A DNA stretch of 7,026 nucleotides from Deltaproteobacteria bacterium (GCA_023489025.1 JAMDCN010000013.1:1-7026), one strand, 5' to 3'. Positions 1 to 6,152 are shown, numbered from the stretch's first letter. Numbers and translations are program-made. Notes: generated by a model not told the origin, from the sequence alone.

Positions 1-681
1 CTTTTCCTGTTCTTCGCCTCCGTTGTCGTTCTGATCGAGCTTCGAATACTCGAATACACCTACGAAACGGTGGGGGTTGACCGCCGATACGTGTTTTTTC
101 TGCTGCTGTTTTCCTTCCTGGGGAGCTATATCAACATTCCCATCGTCCAGCTTCCGCCGGAGCGGATGCTTGCGCCCAGGATCGTAGACTTTTTCGGCAT
201 GCAGTACGTGATACCGGCGATGACCGAGCGGCCGGGGACGGTTATCGCCGTAAACTTCGGCGGTGCGGTGATCCCCGTGATTCTTTCCATCTACCTCATC
301 GTGAGAAACAAGATCTATCTCGGGAGCGTAATTGCGGTCGGAATCGTCACGGCCGCTGTCCATCTCATGGCGTATCCCGTTCCGGGTGTCGGGATCGCGG
401 AACCGATGTTCATTCCACCTTTGGTCACGGCGGTCGTGGCCCTCGCCGTTTCCCGGCGGCATGCCGCCCCGCTGGCTTATATCGCCGGCAGTCTTGGAAC
501 CCTGATCGGAGCCGACCTCCTCAATCTCCACAGGCTTCAAGGCCTCGGCGCGCCAGTGGCCTCGATCGGGGGGGCCGGTAAATTCGACGGGATCTTCTTG
601 ACGGGACTGATCGCCGTCCTGCTTGCGAGCCTTGTGAGCCGAAAACGCGAGGTCTCGCGATCCCTGGATTCGACGACCTGA
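1..681 (+). CDS. DUF1614 family integral membrane protein, 5' end outside window
   Basis: The reading frame is open from base 1 and ends at TGA 679-681, giving 226 visible codons. A GTG at 70 could be read as a start, but the codons before it (LFLFFASVVVLIELRILEYT) form a hydrophobic helix that fits the family N-terminus, so the true start lies outside the window. The match to DUF1614 rests on the SYINIP segment just after the second helix, the FGGAVIPVILSIYLI helix, the GIAEPMFIPPLV stretch, and the C-terminal GTLIGADLLNL followed by SIGGAGKFDGIFLTG. Several hydrophobic segments indicate a polytopic inner-membrane protein. The biochemical function of the family is unknown to me, although the conserved glycine/aspartate segments suggest a transport or enzymatic role. 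The lgt-like gene starts nine bases downstream, so the two are probably co-transcribed. Confidence 0.85.
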   Translation, partial: LFLFFASVVVLIELRILEYTYETVGVDRRYVFFLLLFSFLGSYINIPIVQLPPERMLAPRIVDFFGMQYVIPAMTERPGTVIAVNFGGAVIPVILSIYLIVRNKIYLGSVIAVGIVTAAVHLMAYPVPGVGIAEPMFIPPLVTAVVALAVSRRHAAPLAYIAGSLGTLIGADLLNLHRLQGLGAPVASIGGAGKFDGIFLTGLIAVLLASLVSRKREVSRSLDSTT

Positions 682-690
682 TCCGGCGGC

Positions 691-1593
691 ATGATCCCGT
701 ATTTCCCGCAACCCGAGTTCCACCTGTTCGGCCCGGTCACCGTCCACGCGTTCGGGGCGATCGTCGCCCTGGCCGTGATCGTCGGATGGCGAATGGTCGT
801 CGCCCGCGCCCGGACGAAAGGCCTCGACCCCGAGCGTATCGAGGACCTCCTGTCGTATGTGCTCCTCTCAGGCTTCGTCGTCGCGCACCTCTATTCCGTC
901 CTCGCCTATTTCCCGCGGCAGGCGATGGAAGACCCGCTGCTTCTCCTGAAGTTCTGGGAGGACATCAGTTCCTTCGGGGGGTTCGCCGGAGGACTTCTCG
1001 GGCTCTGGCTCTTCTTTCGTTTCAAGGCGCGGGATGTCGATGCGGCGGACCGGTTGCGGTACCTGGACGTCATCGCATACGTCTTCCCGTTCGCATGGGC
1101 GATCGGCCGCATCGCCTGCTCGGTCGCCCACGACCACCCCGGCACGGTCACGTCGTTCCCGCTGGGGATCAGCCTGAAATCCCCGGAGGCGCAGGCCTAC
1201 ATCGCTTTCTTCTACCGGCAGGCCGGGCGGTTGGCGGAACTTCCGCCGCCCGCGGTCCTGTCCAAGATGGCGTTCCATGACCTCGGGTGGTACGAATTCC
1301 TCTACATGTCGTGCCTGATGGTCCCCGCCTTCCTTGTGCTGGACCGGAAACCCCGTCCGCCGGGGTTCTTCCTGATCGCCTTCCCTCTCCTCTACGTCCC
1401 GGTCCGCTTCTTCCTCGATTTCCTGCGCATCGGCGATGCGAGGTACTTCGGGCTGACCCCCGCGCAGTACGCGGGGATTCCGGTTTTCCTCGCCGCGATC
1501 TTCTTCATGGTTCGCATTTCCCGCACGATCACCGGACGGCCACCTCGAAATCCCTCCCCTCCCAGCATCCCGGGTCCGTCCAGAAAAACGTGA
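691..1593 (+). CDS. divergent prolipoprotein diacylglyceryl transferase (Lgt) family protein
   Basis: This 300-residue, roughly seven-helix membrane protein has the overall Lgt pattern: FGPVTVHAFG (13-22), SFGG (94-97), GRIACSVAHDHPG (139-151), a WYE element (200-202), and YVPVRFFLDFLR followed by QYAGIPVF near the end. Lgt moves a diacylglyceryl group from phosphatidylglycerol to the lipobox cysteine of prolipoproteins in the inner membrane. Aligned by eye to E. coli Lgt, R140 (for R143), Y235 and R239 are kept. However, Tyr26 becomes F21, His103 becomes F95, Asn146 becomes C143, Glu151 becomes D148 and Glu243 becomes D243. It may be a divergent true Lgt or a paralogue with another lipid-transfer role, so I give no symbol. 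The ATG at 691 lies nine bases after the DUF1614 stop without a clear ribosome site, suggesting translational coupling. Its last 20 residues are Pro/Arg/Ser-rich, lie beyond the last helix and are encoded antisense to the glucoamylase 3' end. Confidence 0.75.
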   Translation: MIPYFPQPEFHLFGPVTVHAFGAIVALAVIVGWRMVVARARTKGLDPERIEDLLSYVLLSGFVVAHLYSVLAYFPRQAMEDPLLLLKFWEDISSFGGFAGGLLGLWLFFRFKARDVDAADRLRYLDVIAYVFPFAWAIGRIACSVAHDHPGTVTSFPLGISLKSPEAQAYIAFFYRQAGRLAELPPPAVLSKMAFHDLGWYEFLYMSCLMVPAFLVLDRKPRPPGFFLIAFPLLYVPVRFFLDFLRIGDARYFGLTPAQYAGIPVFLAAIFFMVRISRTITGRPPRNPSPPSIPGPSRKT

Positions 1594-3925
1594 AGCGGAT
1601 CCGGCCGCTCTGTCGGGGCCGGGTGGCGATATCGAAGTATTCGATCCCCAACGCGGTCGGGGTGGAGCGCGAATCTTCCACGGTGCCCCAGTCGTCACGC
1701 GTCCAACGGAGTAGAAACGGCGCCCCTGTCTGGATGCGGAGGAGGGACCCCTGTCGGACCGCGGAGACCTGGCGGTTATGCTTCCAGATCTCCATCGACT
1801 TGCGTCCCCTCCTGCCGGAGAGATAGCGGTCCGCCACCTCGGGGACGAGGTCGAACACCTTGCCGTCCGCCGCCGATCGGAGCAGCTTGATGTACTCGGC
1901 GTGCGCCCACATCAACGGCCTGGCGGAGCCGGTGGGCCGACCGAGAAACATGAAGAGGTCCGGCCGGTCCGGCTCGTCCCAGACCTGCTCCGGGAGCAGT
2001 CCGGTCGGAGAAGCGAATCCCTCCATGGCCCGGAGGTATGGACCCGGATCCATCCCCGCGGCCAGCTCGTAGTGCCCCCGCTCTCCGGTGAGCAGGGGCC
2101 ACGCGCGCCCCCTCCCGGACCCGACGAACGGGCCGCCATCCTCTCTCTGCCCGTACCCGTCGTGGTTGTACCGCCGCCAGCCCGGGCCGACCGGCGTGTC
2201 GACTTTGAGCACGGCGTCCAGCACGCGCAGGGAGTCGACGATGACGGGATCGTCCGCCTTCCGGATCCCGTACCGGACAAGTTCCAGGAACCCTCCGTCG
2301 ACGATCTCCTTCGCCGGGAACTTCCAGGAAGTTCCCGGCGGTCGGTTGGCGAGGCCCAGGAACCCGCGGTTCGGGTCCTCGTCGGGGCATGGGTTGCCGA
2401 CGTCCACCGGGAGGATGCGGATGTAATGCCTCGGTATCCCGGGAACGAGCGTCCCCTCCGTGGTCACCATCCAGGCTTCGACGTGGCATTCGAGGAAGTC
2501 GGCATACTCTTCGAGGAAAGCGGCCGTCGCACCGTCTCCCCGTTCGCAGGCGAAGGTGGCCGCGCAGACTAGCGCCGCGATGTTGGATGCGATGGTGGAC
2601 GGGGAATAGCCGCCGGCCTCCTCCCACCGCTCCTGCTGGGTCGCGGGACCATGAAGAATCAGGTACCGTGCAGCCCCCATCACCATCGGATAGGGGTCGA
2701 AGTTCCCGAGATCCCCCTTGCGCAGCAGGCGCCACGCCAGGAGGATGGGGAACGCGACCTCGTCGAGCTGGATTCCCCGCCAGTACGACTCGCCGTCGAT
2801 CCAGAAGTTCTGGGAAAATCCGCCGTCCTCGTGCTGGCTGACGGCCAGGTAGATCAGGGCGCGCAACGGCGACTCGGTGTTCCCCGCGGCGAGAAGGCCC
2901 GTGGCGGTGTTGACCATGTCCCTCGTCCACACGAGGTGATATCCCCCGCGATCGTCGTCGCCCTTCGATTCCCCCCAGGGGATCGACAGCGAGGCGATGA
3001 AGGCCCCGGGATACGTCTTGTCCTCGTGGGCGAGAAGAAGGCTGTAGCTCCCGTGATACAGATCCCCGCCGTCGGACGCCGACGTTTCGAGCGGCAGAAG
3101 GTGCCTGCACGACCGGTTCCATTGGTCCGCATATCGTTCCCGATGTTCGGCGAATGGAGTCGCGAGGGATTCGAGGAGCGTCGTCGCCGCGTTGTGGAGA
3201 CCGTCGCCGAAGGCGAGCCCCATCGTAAACTCCCGGCGGTCGCCAAGGTCGAGCTCGCCCGTGAGGGCGATGTTTCCGTCCGTGGCGCGGTCGAACTCCC
3301 AGTCCATCCGGTAATCGGCGGCGAGGTCCGTCCAGCCGTCGCTTCGTCCCACGTAGCCGCAGGAGAGGCGCGAGAAGGGAACGGTCGCCGCCAGCGCAAG
3401 CCAGACCCCGTCTTTCTCCGCAGTGAGGATTTTTCTTCCCGCGATTTCCACCACACTGGCGTTGTTTCCCCACCCCCCCATACCGAGGTGTGGGGCGCAC
3501 AGGGCGTAGATCCGGAGTCGTTTCAGGAACGACTCTTCCCCGGAGAGGGTCGTGTTCACGAGGAGGCACGACAGGTGAGGGTCGGAGAGGATCACCTTTC
3601 CGATGGAGTAGCGCCCCTCCGGGTCGGAATTCGTGATCCTGTACCCAAGGACATGATGGGAGAGCCGTTCCGCCGCGGAACGGAGATGGCGCTTCTCCTC
3701 GTGGAAGAAGCTCTCCCCGTCCGTGGCGAGAAACTGGAGATCCCGGAGCTGCGGCCGATCCACGGTCGGGTAGTAGACTTCGGTGACGACCCCGTTCCAG
3801 ACGGTGAACCAGAGCCGGCTGGAGCTGGCGTAGGCCGTGCCGACTCCGTCCTTGGCGGCATGGGTCCAACGGGGCGGGATCCCCGGCCCTCCGAACGCCT
3901 CGTTCCGATCGGTATCCTTCCCCAT
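1529..3925 (-). CDS. glycoside hydrolase family 15 glucoamylase (glucan 1,4-alpha-glucosidase type)
   Basis: A 798-residue enzyme expected to release glucose from the non-reducing ends of alpha-glucans. Residues about 15-270 resemble the N-terminal beta-sandwich of bacterial glucoamylase/glucodextranase (RWTHAAKDGVGTAY, VTEVYYPTVDRPQLRDLQFL). Residues about 285-690 form the (alpha/alpha)6 GH15 barrel, with YHLVWTRDM (329-337), RWEEAGGYSPSTIA (433-446) holding the presumed acid glutamate, and GLLPEQVWDE (642-651) holding the presumed base E646. Residues about 700-798 look like a C-terminal beta domain. There is no signal peptide, so I infer cytoplasmic action on glycogen or maltodextrin; dextran or isomalto-oligosaccharides remain possible substrates. 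The ATG at 3925 is chosen because AAAGGAG lies five bases upstream; the frame extends to 4327, but that extension is arginine/proline-rich and overlaps DUF1634. The 3' end overlaps the convergent lgt-like gene by 65 bases. Its first eight codons and ribosome site are duplicated near 6050. Confidence 0.92.
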   Translation of the reverse strand: MGKDTDRNEAFGGPGIPPRWTHAAKDGVGTAYASSSRLWFTVWNGVVTEVYYPTVDRPQLRDLQFLATDGESFFHEEKRHLRSAAERLSHHVLGYRITNSDPEGRYSIGKVILSDPHLSCLLVNTTLSGEESFLKRLRIYALCAPHLGMGGWGNNASVVEIAGRKILTAEKDGVWLALAATVPFSRLSCGYVGRSDGWTDLAADYRMDWEFDRATDGNIALTGELDLGDRREFTMGLAFGDGLHNAATTLLESLATPFAEHRERYADQWNRSCRHLLPLETSASDGGDLYHGSYSLLLAHEDKTYPGAFIASLSIPWGESKGDDDRGGYHLVWTRDMVNTATGLLAAGNTESPLRALIYLAVSQHEDGGFSQNFWIDGESYWRGIQLDEVAFPILLAWRLLRKGDLGNFDPYPMVMGAARYLILHGPATQQERWEEAGGYSPSTIASNIAALVCAATFACERGDGATAAFLEEYADFLECHVEAWMVTTEGTLVPGIPRHYIRILPVDVGNPCPDEDPNRGFLGLANRPPGTSWKFPAKEIVDGGFLELVRYGIRKADDPVIVDSLRVLDAVLKVDTPVGPGWRRYNHDGYGQREDGGPFVGSGRGRAWPLLTGERGHYELAAGMDPGPYLRAMEGFASPTGLLPEQVWDEPDRPDLFMFLGRPTGSARPLMWAHAEYIKLLRSAADGKVFDLVPEVADRYLSGRRGRKSMEIWKHNRQVSAVRQGSLLRIQTGAPFLLRWTRDDWGTVEDSRSTPTALGIEYFDIATRPRQSGRIRFTFFWTDPGCWEGRDFEVAVR
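2312..2340. repeat. perfect 29-base inverted repeat inside the glucoamylase gene
   Basis: A 14-base arm CGCCGGGAACTTCC (2312-2325), one central A (2326) and the exact complementary arm (2327-2340). It falls in codons for about PGTSWKFPAKE (530-540). A smaller GTTCC-A-GGAAC palindrome lies at 2281-2291. The position within a conserved coding stretch argues against a terminator or operator, but the length and perfection are notable. Confidence 0.8.
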
Positions 3926-3943
3926 CGCGGCTCCTTTCGGTGG
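3902..3943. repeat. parent copy of the duplicated glucoamylase start region
   Basis: The functional copy, at the 5' end of the intact glucoamylase gene; see the near-identical segment at 6033-6074. Confidence 0.85.
3931..3937 (-). promoter_or_regulatory. ribosome binding site fixing the glucoamylase start
   Basis: On the minus strand this reads AAAGGAG, five bases before the ATG at 3925-3923. It decides between this start and the much longer upstream reading frame. The same motif at the same spacing appears in the relic copy at 6062-6068. Confidence 0.8.
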
Positions 3944-3948
3944 TTGGG

Positions 3949-3966
3949 GGGGAGTCCTTCCTCCCC
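3949..3966 (-). other. small GC hairpin upstream of the glucoamylase ribosome site
   Basis: GGGGAG (3949-3954) can pair with CTCCCC (3961-3966) across a six-base loop. It lies between DUF1634 and the glucoamylase ribosome site. It could be a weak intercistronic hairpin in the leader; there is no U-tract after it on the minus strand, so I do not call it a terminator. The six-pair stem is modest and could be chance in a GC-rich gap. Confidence 0.3.
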
Positions 3967-4002
3967 GACACTTGTCACTGCCGGTGCGATCCGGCGGGAC
4001 CC

Positions 4003-4380
4003 TTATGTAACCACCCTCGTCAGGCCGTAAAGAAGAACCGCGAGGACGATCAGGGTCACCACGACGTAGATGCGATCCCTTTGCAGGGCGAAGGCGACCA
4101 CGGAGAAGGCCACCCGCGCCACGGGGACGACGATCAGCAAGAAGAGCCCGAACTGGATCAACCCGCGACTGTGCCAGGAAACGGCACCCGCCACGATTCC
4201 CGACACATTGCGCAGGTCCGACGGTTCCCCGCTGAACACCCGGTAATCGGGCATCGTGGCGCCGTGGCGGACAAGATACATGGCGCCTCCCGCCAGGACC
4301 ACCCCAGCCGCCAGGATGACCCCCCACCGCAGGAGAGCCCCGATCACCCGCTCCACACGCTCATCGGTCCATGCGCGCAT
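4003..4380 (-). CDS. DUF1634 family small membrane protein
   Basis: A 125-residue protein with three predicted membrane helices (about 13-35, 73-95 and 103-121) and the family-typical C-terminal half: GLIQFGLFLLIVVPVARV, then FALQRDRIYVVVTLIVLAVLLYGL. The family has no assigned biochemical activity that I know of. It commonly sits directly beside TSUP permeases, as here, which suggests an accessory or regulatory subunit of that transporter (inference). The start ATG at 4380 has AGGAG ten bases upstream; that ribosome site overlaps the stop codon of the upstream TSUP gene, pointing to coupled translation and matched amounts of the two proteins. The glucoamylase starts 77 bases downstream on the same strand and may share the transcript. 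Confidence 0.85.
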   Translation of the reverse strand: MRAWTDERVERVIGALLRWGVILAAGVVLAGGAMYLVRHGATMPDYRVFSGEPSDLRNVSGIVAGAVSWHSRGLIQFGLFLLIVVPVARVAFSVVAFALQRDRIYVVVTLIVLAVLLYGLTRVVT

Positions 4381-4390
4381 ATTCGGGACT

Positions 4391-4396
4391 CTCCTA
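4391..4396 (-). promoter_or_regulatory. overlapping TSUP stop codon and DUF1634 ribosome site
   Basis: On the minus strand the TAG stop of the TSUP gene (4396-4394) shares bases with AGGAG (4395-4391), which serves the DUF1634 start at 4380 with a ten-base spacer. Ribosomes finishing the first gene would therefore be positioned at the second gene's initiation site. Confidence 0.7.
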
Positions 4397-5230
4397 AAGC
4401 CTTCCCGTCAGGCCGTTGTAAATGAGTTCCACTCCGAGCGCCAGAATGACCAGGCTGAAGACGATGCGCAGGACCCGGGACTTGGCGCGGGTCAATACCC
4501 TTGCCCCCAGCATGGATCCCGCGAGCGTTCCCAGCATGACCGGCATGGCCAGGACCGGGTCGATGTATCCGCGGCTCAAGTAAACTCCGGCGCTGGCGGC
4601 TGCCGTCACGCCGATCATGAAGTTGCTGGTGGTCGTCGAAACCTTGAACGGAATGCGCATGGCCTGGTCCATGGCGAGCACCTTTACGGCCCCCGATCCG
4701 ATCCCGAGCAAGCCGGAGAGCGCTCCGGCGACGAACATCAGGCCGAATCCGCCGGGGACATTGCGCACGCGGTAAGACCGCGGGCCATCGGCCGTCGGAT
4801 AGGTCGAATCCATCCTCAGGAATGTCGCCAAAGGATCGGGACGGGCGGCGGAAGGATGTTCCGGCCGGGAGCGGTTCGACAGGTACGCCGAGTAGAAGAG
4901 AACGACCCCGAAGATGACCGCGATCGCGGAAGGGGACACCCTGGCCGCCAGGAAAGCCCCGGCCAGGGCCCCGATGGTTGTCGCGATCTCAAGGAACATC
5001 CCGATCCGGAGGTTGGAGTATCCTTCCTTGACGTAGGCCGCGGCGGCTCCGGAAGAGGTGGCGATGACCGAGACGAGCGAGGCGCCGATGGCATACCGGA
5101 TGTCGACCCCGAACCATAAGGCCAGGAGAGGCACGATGACGACACCGCCCCCCAATCCCGTCAGGGAACCGAGGAATCCCGCCGCCACGCTCCCCGTCCC
5201 GACAAGGAGCGAGAATTCCAGGGAGTTCAT
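4394..5230 (-). CDS. TSUP family (TauE/SafE type) sulfite/organosulfur anion exporter
   Basis: A 278-residue polytopic inner-membrane protein with the two-fold internal repeat of the TSUP family: GSLTGLGGGVVIVPLLAL (21-38) at the start and GLLGIGSGAVKVLAMDQAM (173-191) opening the second half. About eight helices are expected, with a hydrophilic central loop (about 118-158). Family members export or import sulfite, sulfoacetate, taurine-related or other small organic anions; the substrate here cannot be read from sequence. No sulfur-metabolism gene is nearby to narrow it, and the partner gene is DUF1634 immediately downstream. The ATG at 5230 has GGAG seven bases upstream, and the N-terminus begins with the normal first helix. 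A 28-base element that recurs at 6104-6131 lies 35-62 bases upstream of the start and may be part of its control region. Confidence 0.88.
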   Translation of the reverse strand: MNSLEFSLLVGTGSVAAGFLGSLTGLGGGVVIVPLLALWFGVDIRYAIGASLVSVIATSSGAAAAYVKEGYSNLRIGMFLEIATTIGALAGAFLAARVSPSAIAVIFGVVLFYSAYLSNRSRPEHPSAARPDPLATFLRMDSTYPTADGPRSYRVRNVPGGFGLMFVAGALSGLLGIGSGAVKVLAMDQAMRIPFKVSTTTSNFMIGVTAAASAGVYLSRGYIDPVLAMPVMLGTLAGSMLGARVLTRAKSRVLRIVFSLVILALGVELIYNGLTGRL

Positions 5231-5264
5231 GAATCATCTCCGGGTCCGTCATCCGCAATACCTG

Positions 5265-5292
5265 GAAACGTTTGCCCACCGATCGGATTCTT
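5265..5292. repeat. 28-base direct repeat, copy A
   Basis: Matches 6104-6131 at 25 of 28 positions in the same orientation, offset 839 bases, with mismatches only at 5278, 5279 and 5283. It starts GAAACGTTTGCCC, which contains the palindrome AAACGTTT, and ends CGGATTCTT. Homology does not extend on either side. It lies just upstream of the TSUP gene (minus strand), in the 98-base gap 5231-5328 where I see nothing else, and forms one edge of the AT-richer block. Confidence 0.7.
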
Positions 5293-5328
5293 CAAGCCAC
5301 GGCGTTCAACAACCCGGATATGCGCACC

Positions 5329-5979
5329 TCATTTCTTACCGGGCAGTATTTTCTTGCCAAACCCCGATATGGCATCACCCATATCTTTAAGGCCCTTGCC
5401 GACCTCTTCCTGTACGTAGCCGGCGCCTTCGACAAGTTTGCCGGAGACCTCGCGCCCCTCTTTGATGGCCCTGGATGCGCCAGCCTTCAGCTTATGGCCT
5501 GACCAATTTACAGCCTGTTCCATATGCTCTGCCGCTGAGTTAAGGGCCTCGCCGGTCTCTTTTGCCGCTTTCCTGCCCCAGGAATCGGTCGCCTTGACAT
5601 AGTAATTGTTGGCTACCGCGTGCTCAGCTCTTGAAAATGCGCCTTTCAGTTGTTTATCTGATTTTACAGCCCCCTTTTCAACTGAATCCGCCAACTTGTC
5701 CAGTTCCCGGGTAGAGGCCGCAAGCATCTTTTTACCTTCGTTTCCGGCAGTTTTCGTCTCTTTCTTTAAAAAATCCGCACCCTTGCGTATCTCGGCGGCG
5801 GATGCCTTGAAATCTTTTTTAAGAAAGGACTCATGGGCCTTTTGAAAGTCGGATGCCGGCTGGGCCGTAGGAGTTTTGACCTCTTGCGCAGTTTGGGAAT
5901 ATGCCATCGGGGGAAATGCTGCCTGGTGAAAGGAAAGAAATGCAAACAAACCTGCCATCAAAAAGATCATACGCTTCAT
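5329..5979 (-). CDS. predicted secreted, alpha-helical uncharacterised protein
   Basis: A 216-residue protein with a clear Sec signal peptide (basic KR start, hydrophobic core 4-20, likely cleavage after AYS at 28). The mature part is lysine/alanine-rich, almost entirely amphipathic helix with few prolines or cysteines, and ends in KLVEGAGYVQEEVGKGLKDMGDAISGFGKKI. Similar uncharacterised exported helical proteins exist in deltaproteobacteria as far as I recall, but I know of no assigned function; a periplasmic stress, surface-binding or lipid/metal-associated role would be speculation. The second ATG (5979) is preferred over 5985 because AGGAGG lies seven bases before it but only one base before the first. 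Base use differs from its neighbours: 5641-5700 and 5761-5820 each hold 26 G+C in 60, against 35 in 60 at 4621-4680 in the TSUP gene. It sits just downstream of a glucoamylase-derived minigene and between direct repeats, suggesting insertion here. Confidence 0.75.
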   Translation of the reverse strand: MKRMIFLMAGLFAFLSFHQAAFPPMAYSQTAQEVKTPTAQPASDFQKAHESFLKKDFKASAAEIRKGADFLKKETKTAGNEGKKMLAASTRELDKLADSVEKGAVKSDKQLKGAFSRAEHAVANNYYVKATDSWGRKAAKETGEALNSAAEHMEQAVNWSGHKLKAGASRAIKEGREVSGKLVEGAGYVQEEVGKGLKDMGDAISGFGKKILPGKK

Positions 5980-5986
5980 GTCCATA

Positions 5987-5992
5987 CCTCCT
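5987..5992 (-). promoter_or_regulatory. strong ribosome binding site choosing the 5979 start
   Basis: Reads AGGAGG on the minus strand. Spacing is one base to the ATG at 5985 and seven bases to the ATG at 5979, so the second methionine is the likely start and the signal peptide begins MKRMIF. Confidence 0.75.
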
Positions 5993-6002
5993 TAGTTTTC
6001 GC

Positions 6003-6056
6003 TTATCCTTTGCGGTCGAACTCCCACTCCATGTTCCGATCGGTATCCTTCCCCAT
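6003..6056 (-). pseudogene. 17-codon relic of the glucoamylase gene with a large internal deletion
   Basis: The short frame MGKDTDRNMEWEFDRKG ends at TAA. Its first eight residues and the upstream ribosome site equal the glucoamylase start (bases 6033-6074 match 3902-3943 at 41 of 42). The next 21 bases (6012-6032) match 3287-3307, inside the same gene, at 20 of 21 positions and encode MEWEFDR against MDWEFDR at glucoamylase residues 207-213. The two pieces keep their order, orientation and reading frame, as if about 198 codons had been removed between them; similarity then stops after the arginine. It ends only 10 bases before the ribosome site of the helical protein gene. It may be pure debris or may now act as a translated leader for that gene; expression is unknown. 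Confidence 0.7.
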
Positions 6057-6074
6057 CGCGACTCCTTTCGGTGG
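6033..6074. repeat. second copy of the glucoamylase translation-start region
   Basis: This 42-base segment differs from 3902-3943 at one base (6061). It covers part of the upstream leader, the AAAGGAG ribosome site at 6062-6068, the ATG and the first eight codons. Homology stops at 6074, so the upstream promoter region is not obviously shared. Confidence 0.85.
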
Positions 6075-6103
6075 CTCGGCCGGGGCGCACCCCTGTTCAG
6101 TTA

Positions 6104-6131
6104 GAAACGTTTGCCCTTCGAACGGATTCTT
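6104..6131. repeat. 28-base direct repeat, copy B
   Basis: Partner of 5265-5292 (25 of 28 identical). Here it lies in the divergent gap between the leftward relic/helical gene and the rightward aquaporin gene, starting 48 bases upstream of the relic ATG and ending shortly before a GGAGAGG sequence at 6136-6142. Its variable centre reads TTCGAA, where copy A has CCGATCGG; both are palindromic. It could be a regulator site, a repetitive intergenic element or an insertion scar. Confidence 0.65.
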
Positions 6132-6152
6132 TATTGGAGAGGTTCTATTCCA

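Noticed and set aside
868..1698. 276-codon minus-strand frame across the lgt-like gene
   Set aside because: Charged, repetitive antisense shadow of the Lgt membrane helices, with no family resemblance.
1776..4327. Several very long open frames overlapping the glucoamylase on both strands, including a 459-codon plus-strand frame at 2651-4030 and a 731-codon minus-strand frame at 1776-3971
   Set aside because: They are arginine/proline/glycine-rich readings in the wrong phase of a GC-rich gene; only the GH15 frame has recognisable domains and a ribosome site.
3926..4327. N-terminal extension of the glucoamylase frame by 134 codons
   Set aside because: The extension is low-complexity in character, overlaps the DUF1634 gene in another phase, and the ATG at 3925 has a well-placed AAAGGAG.
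4256..5119. 287-codon plus-strand frame across the TSUP and DUF1634 genes
   Set aside because: Antisense shadow; the minus strand encodes two recognisable membrane families with ribosome sites.
5265..6131. Insertion sequence or integron-like cassette
   Set aside because: No transposase, integrase, terminal inverted repeats or target-site duplication could be seen; only the direct repeats and the composition change support mobility.
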